Below the pieces are notes generated by a model. It did no database searches and was not told the DNA's origin. It saw only the letters and a list, made by a program, of their open reading frames with translations. Of a DNA stretch of 64,000 nt, positions 34,201 through 45,300 are shown in pieces. The position numbers and the translations under genes were made by a program. Source of the stretch: Litoditis marina (Eukaryota; Nematoda; Chromadorea; Rhabditida; Rhabditidae); assembly GCA_964036275.1 (NCBI GenBank), contig OZ038434.1, forward strand, positions 37,781,279-37,845,278, read 5' to 3'. Positions within the stretch are counted from its first letter, which is position 1; every line of letters begins with the position of its first letter.

Positions 34201-37200
34201 AGTATTGTGACCATTCATACATCTTGTTTATAGCAGTCTGGAGATGGTCTGTAGTTTGGTCACATATGCGTGCATACTTACAGTATGAAATTGAACTTTG
34301 AACGTATTCGACGCGTAACCCAGTTAGTTTAAGCAAAGTAAGGTGGTATGGACGAAGGGTATGGTGGTATGGACGCGTGACCCAGTTAGCTAAATTATAG
34401 TAGGCCTGTATGGACGGAGGGTACAGCTGTATGGACGGGTGACCTAGAAGAGACAACCAAGGGGTTATCGTCCATACAACGGTACACCCAATTGAAACAG
34501 CTCTCACTTTGAAGAATAGTGATCAAATGAGTCACTGCTCAGTGTCGTTTTGAAGGGGTATTTCATCTATTATGTCTACTGATTTAGCAAATGTCGAATA
34601 TAGGTTATTTTCTCTCAAAGAAACGTAACCACTTGTCAAAAATTATGTTACATAAGTGCATATTTCAATAAATTTGTCTACATAGCACAACAATCTATGA
34701 AACGGGCTCTTTTCGGTTCGGCAATATGGGGAAAATGACCTATTACATGAGAGATCAAGAAGTTTGCGGTCTTTCAACCAAAAACCGATTACTTCTTGAG
34801 TTTTCTTTTGAGTTTTTGGTCAGTGGAGTTTGTATAGCCTATAGGTTTTATTATGTATGATGAAATGTTTTGTTTTCATCACCTGTGTTTTTTTCAGAGA
34901 TCACTCGATTCTGTCTCTCCCTGAGTGGATGTGGCTTCCTAGGATCGTATCATTTTGGCGCCATGGAATGTTTTCTCAAGAATGGACAGGTTAGTGAAAC
35001 AATTAAACTTGTTTTTTTATTATATATCAATTGTTTGGTAAAATTGCTTAAACAGTCGCGAAAATAAGCAAACTTGGACTAATTGGGCTATTTTCGAGCC
35101 AGAATCATGAGTTTGAAGTTGACATGTTTCAATCGAAAATAAATTAGGTTCTGATGATCAATCGCTCATTGTTGTGTATCAGAAAAATCACATTCCGTTC
35201 TAGATTGTGAAGTCATCATTCAAGTCGAAATACAATGACTTGAACTTGAGTCAGAATATGAACACGTTATTATTAATCGAACCAAGTTTGAACGATTTCA
35301 AAATACTAGGGCATAGAAATAATTTTGCTTGCTCTGAGAATATTCCTAGTTTATCTCATACAAACATCTGTCTATCCATATAAAGGTTTGTAAATATGAA
35401 CATATGAACAAACGTGTAAACATTTATGGAAAATTAATATAATGTTCGTTTTCAGCATGTGGTGTCGCGAGTTGAGCGAGTTGCTGGAGTTTCTGCCGGA
35501 AGTCTAGTGGGATCGCTGTTTCTTCTCGCACCCGAAAAGTATGTTTACATTTTCTTTATTTTATAATACTTATTCATGTGTATACGCTGCGAGTTGTAAA
35601 ACAGAATGACGTGCACGTTTAACCAGGTCTGAATAGGCAAAATTGACCATATTTTGATCCAGCTGCGTCAAAATTCAGGTTTTTTCATATGTAACCAACC
35701 AGAGCGTAAAATGTTTCCTAATTCTGGCTTTTTAAAGCGTTTTTGTCACGAGTGATGAATTTCTGAACAAGTAAAAAGGCAATCTTAATGAACAAAACAT
35801 TGATCATCGCTTTAGTCTTCTATAGTTTGTTCCACCCACTTATAAACCTCTACAGTAATCTGATCAAATTTCTAGGTTAAAGTTTGATATATTGGCGTTG
35901 CTGGATTCTCTTCAAGTTCTGGTAGTATTTTCTGTACGTTTACTACTACAAACTCTGGAAGTTTGAAAGCAAAATAATGAACCACTCATTACAAAAACCC
36001 TTCTGAATAGCTGACGGATTACTGTATAAGGACATCGATCGGTGAAACGGACTATATCAATGTCTCAAACTAACTAGTAATGCAAGTTGATAAAAATATC
36101 ATCATTCATAATTTATCTCTCTAGGCTCCCTCATGGTCTCAACGTTCTCTACGACATGGCTGATGAGTTGAATTCGCTGAAGTTCGGTGCTCTCACCCCG
36201 GGATTTCTGCTCAATGAAAGACTGATCAAAGTGAGTGGTTTGGTTTTGTATTGTAATTTTGGGTTTTGTTTTGAAGTTTGAACCCTGTCCTGAAACTTTT
36301 GGTTTTTGGGCGTGTTGCGTAAATTGAGCCGTGTTGTGTTTCATTTTTCTCATATTCACGTTTTGCACACGGTAGCTCAATTCAACGCAACTGCGGTTTC
36401 CAGCAACGTGGTACACGGTACGTAGTATTTTGGATTTTCAGGTCTGAACAGCTGAAATTTTCCTAGTATCCCCCCCCCCCCCCTCAAGTGCAATAATTCC
36501 ATGAAACATTAGGCCAATTCTTGCTATTTCGGCGGAAAGAGAGACTGTTTTTGTAAATTTCCTCGGCTTTTCGGACAGCTTGACTGGAGTGTGGAGTAAG
36601 TAGAGAATACACAATCTGCTCACGATTTAAATAACTCAAATGTGGATTTCTTTCATTCATTTCAGATAGTAGATTCTCATCTACCCGAGGATATAAAGGC
36701 TGCTCAAGAGAAACTCTACGTCTCGCTCACCAACCACAAGGTACGTGGTTATTCCGCATTCTCTCACAAACTGGGCTGAGTAATCAGCAATATTCAAGAG
36801 AAGCTTTTGTTTCGCGAAACCTGGACACGTTTCGCTATTTTCACCGAAAAATATTGAAATTTGAGGTATTTATTATATTTAGCTTAATGAAGTTAGATGT
36901 TGGATCACGTCCTCTAATGGTGCAATCGCGCGGAGCGCGAAGCGCTCTGCGTGAGTTGTCTTTGGTTTGGCCATTGCGGACTCGTTTTTTCCTTTTAATT
37001 GACAAAAATCTTCAAACATATTCTTTTTTTGAAAACTAAAAGAAGAGAACGTTAGAGAATCACAAATTGAACATTGTGTGAAAATTTCAGCCAAATCGGA
37101 TTATTTTCGCCTGAGTTATGGTTTCGTGTCGTTGTTGAAAAGTTCCGCCGTAATTCGTCCCTCGTCCCTCCTCCCTCCTCCCTCCTCCCTCGTCCCTCGT

Positions 37201-40200
37201 CCCTCACGGAATTCTGTCCGCATCGTAGTGGAAAAACTACTGAACCAATTTGGCTGAAATTTGAAACATCTATTCTATGGCAAAAGTTAGCTCGTCGCGC
37301 CAAGTATGAAATGTATATGTAATCTCTGGCGCCGGGCGCGGGCGCCAATAGGCGCCAAAAACGACTATTGGAAAAACTATTCAACCGATTTAGCTGAAAT
37401 TTGAAACATGAGTTCTAATGCAAAACTTAGCCCATCGCGCCAAATATGAGATGTATAGCTCCTTATTGGCGCCGGGCGCGGGCGCCAATAGGCGCCAAAA
37501 ACGACTATTGGAAAAACTATTTAACCGATTTAGCTGAAATTTGAAACATGAGTTCTAATGCAAAACTTAGCCCATCGCGCCAAATATGAGATGCATAGCT
37601 CCTCATTGGCGCCGGGCGCGGGCGCCAATAGGCGCCAAAAACGACTATTGGAAAAACTATTTAACCGATTTAGCTGAAATTTGAAACATGAGTTCTAATG
37701 AGAAACTTAGCCCATCGCGCCAAATATGAGATGCATAGCTCCTCATTGGCGCCGGGCGCGGGCGCCAATAGGCGCCAAAAACCACTATTGGAAAAACTAC
37801 CAAACCGATTTAGCTGAAATTTGAAACATGAGTTATAATGCAAAAGTTAGCCCGTCGCGCCAAATATGAGATGAATACATCATCATTGGCGCCCGGCGCT
37901 GGCGCCAATAGGCGCCAAAAACGGCAAAACACTATTTATCGTCAACTAAAATGTTGAACACTAATAGAAATTGAATAATTTGGTGAAAAGTGTGAAAGTC
38001 ATTTTCCAAAACTGAAATTGTTCTTCTGGCGCTCGAACCAGGCGCCAGATATCGCCAAAACCCAAACTCACGACAGCGTCAATGGAATCGTCTGAAATTC
38101 GGTACACTAAATAACTATCACATGGCAAGTATGCTCAATCTGAAAATCAAAAAAGTTCTGTTGGCACTGTGCGCTGGCGCCAATTGGCGCCAAAGTTGGA
38201 AAAATATCAGTTATTGTCAATCAAACTACTTCGAGTTAACAGATATTGAATATTCCAATGTGAAATAAAGATCCACAAATTCAAAATCGAACTTTATCGT
38301 CTGGCTCGGAACAGACGCCAAATGGCGCCAAAACAAAAACACACGAAACTGACAATCGAATAGTTTGAATATTGCTCCATTCAGTAATTGACACATGTAG
38401 TGTGTATTGGTAGCTGAAAAACCTAGAAAATTTCGTTTCGTTCTGGCGCCAGACTCGTGTGTCAATTGACGCAGGAATGAAAAAAAATTTCAACGAAGGT
38501 GTTTGATGTGGTGTTGGAAATAATGGCTATATTGTAAGTGAGTTGGTGTCTCTAATTGTAGATTTGTCAATGGCGCCAATCCCCATCGCTTATCGCCGCT
38601 AAAAGCGGTGTACATGTCAATCGGAACGTTTAGCGTTTTTGTTCAGTTGTTGATAGTCATAGAGCCAGTAACCTGCGTTATATTACAACACCAGCAATTT
38701 TATGGTCTGCATTCGGCTTCGTGCACACACAAAACTGAGATTTCCATAATAATATAATGAGTTCACAAGATCCACTCTGTGAATAGGCAACATATGAAGT
38801 TGTAGGAGTACAACTAGCAAAAAAAGGACAATTAGTAAAAAGTGGGGGAACCAACAAATGTGTGAGTTGTGTTTGGTTCGACCTCGATATCAGCAAAAAG
38901 TGAACGATACGAATTGATGTGATACTGTAGCAGAAGTATTCTGCAAAAATAGAACAATACAAATGTTGCACAATGGTTCACAACGCACGCATGTCGTCAA
39001 AGTACTCATGAAATACCCTTCGGCAATTTCTGAAATATCATGCGGGGTTCGTGAACCATTGTGCAACATTTGTATTGTTCTATTTTTGCAGAATACTTCT
39101 GCTACAGTATCACATCAATTCGTATCGTTCACTTTTTGCTGATATCGAGGTCGAACCAAACACAACTCACACATTTGTTGGTTCCCCCACTTTTTACTAA
39201 TACTTTCTGATTTTGGGCCCGACCTGACCTGTTTCATCGAAAAAAAAAACCTTTTGTTGTACTTTTGCCTTCACAATGAACAATCATTCCCATTCAGAAT
39301 CGTGAGAACCATCTAATTTCCAACTTTCCTTCTCGAGCCTACCTGATTCAATGTCTACTGGCTAGTTGTTACATTCCAATGTATTCAATGGGCCTGCAAG
39401 CACAACCGCCGGTTATTGATGGGGTGGTGAGTTGTTTTTTACAATTTGGTTCTGATCTATTGATCTTCAATTTGTTTTTCGATCTAGAGTGAGAGATCAA
39501 TTGAAGTTCGATACTCGACTGGTGTGAGTTCAACTAGCTTCGGCTTTAGGTCGGCACTGGATGGCTTTCATACACCAGTTCCAGTAACGTCCGACTGTTC
39601 GACAAAAACCTGTCCCGTTTCAGAAACAAACTTTCAAACACATGAAAATCGATGATTTGCATAACAATTAAAAATAGACAAATTCTCTCGCTTTCGGAGA
39701 AATCGTAGCCCGCTTTTCGGCATTTTTTCCCGGCTTTGCGGACAAATTTACTGGGATAGGTTCGAGGTACTTCTATTTAAGAACCTCAGAATTCAACTTA
39801 TGTTTGGGCTGAGATGTCAGGATCAATGTTCGAAATTTGATTTTTTTTTCAGTCCTACATAGACGGTGGATATTCGAACATGTTGCCCGATTTTGCAGAC
39901 GTCAGGACGATTACCATTTCTCCGTTCAGGTATATTATTTCAATGATATCGTAAGCTCGAAAAGGTTCCCTCTCTGCTAAACTAATAAGGAGGCTAGCCT
40001 ATTTGTACGTCGTGGAACAGAATGTCACATTATTCAAGGGTAGTGTTGTGATTCTCCATGACCCACCACTGTCAATGAGTAGTTTGATGGTTTTGATTTT
40101 CTCTGAGAGTGCATGATTCCAACCAAAATTTGTTGCGGTTGTTTGACAGTCGGAGTCGGCATATGATTTATTTTCAGTGGAAGTGCTGAGATTTCCCCGT

Positions 40201-40828
40201 CAGATGAGGTGATGCTGTTCGATTGGCAGATGACGATTTGTAACCAACAGATGAATGTATTGAAATATTTTCGGCGATTTCTTACTTTTATAGTATACAC
40301 ATACGGCGATATATTAGTTTTAACAGCTTTCTGAAATCTCTAGGAAGCATGGGCTCTGAAAACTCTTGACCTTATTAAGATATTCGGTGAACGCATTTGA
40401 AAATATGTATGGTCACGGGGGAAAATCTCACATTTCACGCCTTCAAATATAAACTTTTTTTTGTAGAATAATGAGATAGTTACTTCTTACTGGTATGTGC
40501 GGTGTGCCACGAATAATATATTGAGTCTCACACACCCACACCAGTAAGTTTTTCTACACGCGAACTTTCTAATTTTCCGCCAAATTGGTCCAGCCAAACA
40601 GTTTATCAGAGAAGAAAAAAACAGCTCGCGCTTAGACTTTTTGTTTCCAAAGTGTCTTATCTCTATCGTTTTCAGGTGAATCTGCAAAACATTCGACGCG
40701 GCGCACAGGCTCTATTTCCGCCGAATCGCCAGGTGCTACAGTACTACCACGAGCAGGGGTTCAAGGACACGTTCAAGTTTCTCCTCGAAAATGGCCTGAT
40801 AAAACGATCGGAAGGAACTGCGGTCTAG
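31221..40828 (+). CDS. Patatin-like phospholipase / adipose triglyceride lipase (PNPLA2 type), 5' incomplete
   Basis: Eleven in-phase exons: 31221-31375, 31897-31972, 32833-32941, 34898-34989, 35456-35538, 36125-36230, 36666-36740, 39298-39426, 39853-39929, 40178-40256, 40676-40828 (377 codons plus stop). The first three encode a polar, Pro/Ser/Glu-rich N-terminal extension with no in-frame ATG before codon ~94. The first coding exon is therefore upstream or unplaced. The patatin domain follows: oxyanion loop SGCGFLGSYH, nucleophile motif GVSAGSL, KLYVSLTNHK, CYIPMYSMG, catalytic Asp in YIDGGYSN and TITISPF. The end QALFPPNRQVLQYYHEQGF then FLLENGL matches the ATGL family. It would hydrolyse triacylglycerol on lipid droplets (family knowledge). 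AATAAA at 41619. Confidence 0.85.
32249..32367. repeat. 53-bp hairpin in a PNPLA intron
   Basis: 32249-32301 and 32315-32367 are reverse complements with two mismatches around a 13-base loop. The outer CCTGCCAATGTG also pairs after a small bulge. Long near-perfect arms imply recent origin. Confidence 0.9.
32440..32690. repeat. G/C-run element in a PNPLA intron
   Basis: A C-run of about 18 (32459-32476) is followed by alternating GGGG/CCCC runs with repeated (G)TTGTACAAT and AGTAAAGTTGTCCGA units. Similar in style to 19890-20240. No supported exon. Confidence 0.6.
33057..34476. mobile_element. Composite repeat: GTATGGACGAT inverted ends around SINE-like and LINE fragments
   Basis: GTATGGACGAT (33059) and ATCGTCCATAC (34465) are exact inverses, and several GGTATGGACG units lie near both ends. 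Inside are a tRNA-like A/B-box pair (about 33443-33500) and a LINE reverse-transcriptase fragment. It may be one nested insertion or coincident pieces. It lies in the PNPLA intron before exon 34898. Confidence 0.45.
33737..34310 (-). mobile_element. LINE (non-LTR retrotransposon) reverse-transcriptase fragment
   Basis: On the minus strand about 190 codons are open, from CKYARICDQTTDHLQTAINK through MYEWSQYWQLPLAVKKTKIM, then HIGKN and DLGFIIKESLNFGDHCKR, to SLLSRRDRL. The 'LQ..I..M..W...W.L.....KT..M..G' pattern followed by 'DLG..I...L.F..H' is the palm-thumb region of jockey/CR1/RTE-type reverse transcriptases. The YxDD catalytic motif and everything upstream are missing, so it is a 5'-truncated relic. 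The open frame suggests it is not very old. Confidence 0.85.
37205..37922 (+). repeat. ~140-bp tandem array with GGCGCC palindromes
   Basis: Five units start near 37188, 37328, 37468, 37608 and 37748, at a constant 140-base spacing. Each holds GGCGCCGGGCGCGGGCGCC, AATAGGCGCC, AACCGATTTAGCTGAAATTT and CGCGCCAAATATGAGAT. The units at 37468-37748 are nearly identical. Isolated GGCGCC pairs continue, degenerate, to about 38600. It is preceded by a CTCCCTCCTCC minisatellite (37160-37203). All in the large PNPLA intron after exon 36740. Confidence 0.95.
38833..39199. repeat. Perfect ~149-bp inverted repeat (giant hairpin)
   Basis: The arms 38833-38981 and 39051-39199 appear identical in reverse complement over their whole length, with a 69-base loop. 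In the transcript of the PNPLA-like gene this would be a 149-bp duplex. Ends are TAGTAAAAAGTGGGGGAACC and its inverse. The absence of any mismatch I could find implies a very recent event. Confidence 0.95.
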
Positions 40829-42370
40829 AATTGTAGTTTGATGTATGGTGTTGGTGTATTGTAGTTTGTAGTCGGTTGTGGTCTATGTTGTATTAAAGAA
40901 GATTGGAGGAGTTTTGGAATAGCGATATTCATAACTGGTTCCAGTTTAGAGATATCGACTCTTCTGATCTTCCTTAACGAATGTTTAGTTTGTAGTCGAT
41001 TGTGGTCTACGTTGTATTAGGGAAGATAGAGTATAAGGGGAGAGTTTTGGAATTAAGTGGTGCAAGTTAAAAACGACACTTCGTAAACTCTCCTCTGGTC
41101 TTCTTCAAAGAATTTGTAGTTTGTAGTGTGATAGAGAAAGCTTATAAGATCGGAATTGAGTTGGTGTAAGTCAGTTTTTTCTTCATTCACGGTGTCATTA
41201 TCAGCTTTTAATCTAATTGTAGAAATACAGTATACTTTTAAAGTGTTAATGTTTTATCGACTCGTAGAAACTTTTAACTTTGTGTCAATTTAGGGTTTTG
41301 GAATTGGAGATTTAGATTATTGCTTTGAACATACAAGATATTCTACCTTATATGCTAGTTTAACGGGTATTTTCTCCGGTATAAAAGTGAAACTTATACT
41401 AAGGTTTGCCAAATTGATGTTCGATTGATTTTGTTTGTATGTGTTTTTATTGATTTCAATCAACAATGATTCGCCGCTGAATCTCTTAGTGACAGCGCGT
41501 ACTAGTTACTAGTTGTATTACCGCTTTAGTCCACTACTTGTCATACTAGTCAGTTGTAACATGTGTATACTATATAAATATGTTATTCAAAGTAACCAGA
41601 TATCTATTATGAGATATTAATAAATGGCTTTCACTAAATTTCATCAACCCTGTGTGTTTTTGAGTGTGGTTACTAACCAGCTTGAATATTTTATCTTTTA
41701 TGCCGTTTTTCTCACTTGCACCTGCTTTTGAACCACTTGGATATAGAAAAAAGTTTTTAATTCTTTACAAGTTCATTTGAATCCATCTGAAACCAGTAGA
41801 CTTTTTCATTAGTTTTTTTCTTAAAAAAGTTTTCCAATCTCCAAGTTTTCAGTTTATGTAATTAGAGCCAGACTGCTGAGATAAATATTGGGCTGACTCT
41901 AAATTCTTCTGTAGATTCGTCTCGAAGTAGTTGTTGACAAATATTCTTTGATCTTTTCTTTATCTCCGCTTAGCTAGCTTGTTGTTTTGTTTTCAATCAA
42001 AAAGTGTCATCATTCGAACGGCATGCGCTCATTTTACTGGCAATAAGCATTACAACTTGCCAATCCTCCGACTGGTTATCTTTCAGTCTTCTCCCTTCTC
42101 TATGTTTCAAGTCAATCTACGTTTTCTGCCCGTCGACGTCGAGCCTTTGAATATTGGAAGTTCCTAACTAATATTACAGGAAACAATGCATTCTTGTAAT
42201 TTTAAATTTCTGTTGGTGTAAATCAGTTCGAGCCAGGTTAACTGGGGCTTTGCAAAAAAGTGTAACCGGGGTGCGGTTAACTGGTTGTCATTTCAATGCA
42301 TGTTGTGTTTTTTCATCAATATTGTGTTTATTTTTGTTTCAATTTCTCCACCTTCGTTATTTCCAGCCGC
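40829..42370. other. PNPLA 3' region and EBAG9 upstream region
   Basis: After the PNPLA stop, GTAGTTTGTAGT(C/T)G-type degenerate repeats run to ~41120, and the best poly(A) signal is AATAAA at 41619. Nothing else is recognisable until the acceptor TTATTTCCAG at 42357-42366, which directly precedes the EBAG9 ATG. The ~750-base gap from poly(A) signal to acceptor is long for a nematode operon. Confidence 0.5.
42357..42366 (+). promoter_or_regulatory. Probable spliced-leader acceptor of the EBAG9-like gene
   Basis: TTATTTCCAG is followed four bases later by the initiator ATG, and no upstream coding exon was found. In nematodes this is the usual arrangement for spliced-leader addition; an ordinary 5'UTR intron is the alternative. 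Confidence 0.5.
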
Positions 42371-45300
42371 ATGGGTTTCGTCCAGCTGCTCTGTCTGCGT
42401 ATCGGACGTTTCTTCCACGCGATAGCAGCCGCATTCTCGCGTGTTCTCTGCCTTTTTAAGAAACGACAGAATATTGGGGAGTTACCGTATACAGGTGAGC
42501 TTTTTGTATGTTTATTGCTTGCATGTTCAAGAAACAACAGAACATCGGAGAGTTACCGTATACAGGATACAGGTGACGTTTTTCTATGTTTCTTCACTTT
42601 GAAAATGTTTCGGAAAGTTTTTTTGACGTTTTCTTTACGTGTTGAAGTGTTCAAGAAACGACAGATCATTGGAGAGTTGCCGTATACAGTTGATGTTTGG
42701 TTTTGGAAGTCTTTCGGAGTATAGACTTTCCAGCCCTTTTCAATGAGGATATTACCAACACAGCGTTCCTGGATAGCAATCTCAGTTTTCTTCCAGCAAC
42801 TGGTAGCATTTTCAAAACAAAGTTCTATCGCGTCCCCACATTTGGCTTCGCTCAATAAGAGAATTCCGATTTTGACATTTTTCGATGCTAATATCGGTGA
42901 AATGAACTATATTTGCTACTCTTTCAGTGAAAGTGGTCCGGAACCAAGCCCCCGATGACCCGTATCCGAGTCCGATGGGCGTGGCCTCGGAGCAGACAGC
43001 CGGTTGGGACAACCAGTGGGGAGAGAAGGCGGTGGTAGAGGACAAGATAGAGGAGTGGAGGAAGAAGGTGAGAGAGAGAAAGAGAGAGAGAGAGAAATAG
43101 AGAGAAATGTAGAGAGGATAGAAAGGGAGAGGAGAGAGAGAACGAGTTGGAGAGAAGGCAGTGGTGGAGGACAAGATAGAGGAGTGGAGGAAGAAGGTGA
43201 GACAGAGAGGGGGAGAGAGAGAGAAGGGGAGAGAGGATAGAGAAAGAGAAATAGGGAGAGACTAGAGAACGAGGTGGGAGAAAGAGTGAGGGGAAGAAGA
43301 AGGATAAAGGGAGAGAGAAAGAAGGAGTTCAGACAGAAGGATAGAAAGGGAGAGGAGAGAGAGAGAGAGAGGGAAGTAGACGGTTAGAGGTGTGGAGGAA
43401 GAACGTGGGTTGTAGTTCATGACCATAGCTAGGTTGTAGTTTGTAGTTAGAGCTCTATAACTATAAAAATTTTACTAATTAGGACTGAAAATCAACGAGA
43501 TCAAGCTAAAAACACAGCTCGGTAGGGAAACTGACACCGTAAACTTTGTCTCACACGATTTCAACGCGAAATTGGCGATACGTTGAATATCGGTTTTAGC
43601 AATCACTCCACTAACATTGATGAGAGAGAGGTGCACCATTTTTCTGATTCAAAAATCGGGGGAGGTGGTAATGATATAAGATTCAAGATTTGTTAATTCA
43701 CGTTTATTGTTGCAATACGGTGTTCCTTTATCGCTTTCCACAGAGTTTTATCTCTGCACATTCTGAATATCTCTTCGCCTCGGACATTGGGCGGACGGAC
43801 ACCACCTTTTCTTATTGCACGGTTGTAACATTGCATATTCATTGCATACATACTCATACGTTGGTCACGGAGATGATATAATGGCACTTAGTATCTTACT
43901 TGGTGTAGGAAAAGGTGAGTTGGGGAGAGGCTGATTGTGTTTGCTGATCTGGGAAAATATGTATCTTCAAGAGTATTGTTATTTCAGACCACAGCTCCGC
44001 ATGACGAAGGAGAAAAGGAGCCGGATTTCTTCAACGATATGCAACCGGAGATCAAAAAGACGAAAAAGGTATGATTGTACTTTTTTTTAAATTCAAAACT
44101 CTGTTTTCTTTGGCTTGAGATCCACGCTCTTTACTAGTGAGCAATTTTGTCTGTTATGTAAAAGTGTGATATAACCCAACTTTAAACTATTCATTATAGT
44201 TGGGAATGGGAAGGTATGAATTTACGTGTACTAGGTTCAGAGAGTACAGTAGTGTTGATGTACAGTTGTGCTGTGCATTCTCATTTCAAACTTGAAACTT
44301 TATTTTCTTGTTACCTGCAATGTCTATGTCATACTGTGAATGCTGGTCGATTTCAAAATTTCGAGATTAAGAACAAGTTTTCTCGAGTAATTTCACTTCG
44401 ACAACCCTAATACATTCGACTGAACATTTTCTGTACAGGTCCTGTTGAAAACACGCGCTCAACGCCAGTCCTCCGAGGAGAAACGGAATCTGTTCCAGTT
44501 TCAAGGAGATGTCATCGAAGCACCGGTATGTTTTTCCAAGGAAACTAGCTTTGGATCGTTATTTTTACTAAAAACGTAGGTTACTTGTTGAGTTCTTAAT
44601 TCTACGAGTAACCTAGTTATTGGTAACCTTTTGGTTTTCTGTCGGTGGTATCGACAACGGTTTGATAACATGATAACCAAAAAACAACAACGACTATTGT
44701 TGCAAAAGTAACCCATTTCACGAACTATTACACATTCACACTAGAAATATAGAGATGAGGAAGGAGAGAGAGAGAGAGAGAAAGAAAGAAAGACAAAAGA
44801 AAACCACACTATCTCACGTATATGCTTCTCTCTGCCTTGTTTGAATCTGGAGGATGTTTCAAAATATCTCTAAACAGAAGAGGAGTATCAATGATTTAAT
44901 AACAATATATGATGATTTCAATAATATATTTACAACTGTATCCATGACGTCCAATCAATCAATAATCTTCCTCTCTACTGGGCGAGATTGTTGACCTTCT
45001 GTCCCAGACAGTCGAGCGTTTGTCGTACCTCCTCCGGCGTGCAGCCCTTCTTGTTGGCCACCAGCATGTTCTGGAATCGATTTATTGATTGTAGATTTTA
45101 GTTGTCCTATTAGTTCCGTATATTGTTTTCAAAGTGATATGTACATGCTGTGAGCATTGTTCGCTCCCGACTACACTTCGTAGAAGACAGCCCGCGCGAG
45201 AAGTCACGAGACAAATATATTCGGATGGATCTCTTTGTCTTTTTTGGGTCGCACTTCCGCAGACACTGTTTCTATACGGAACAGGAAGTCGTTCTGTTAC

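Noticed and set aside
35879..35925. Possible extra PNPLA exon (LKFDILALLDSLQVL)
   Set aside because: It has an acceptor and a GTAGTA donor, but its inclusion breaks the phase to the next exon, whereas skipping it joins perfectly.
42812..43240. Separate small genes in the GA-rich part of EBAG9 intron 2
   Set aside because: The frames arise from exon 2 itself and its duplicated end within a purine repeat.
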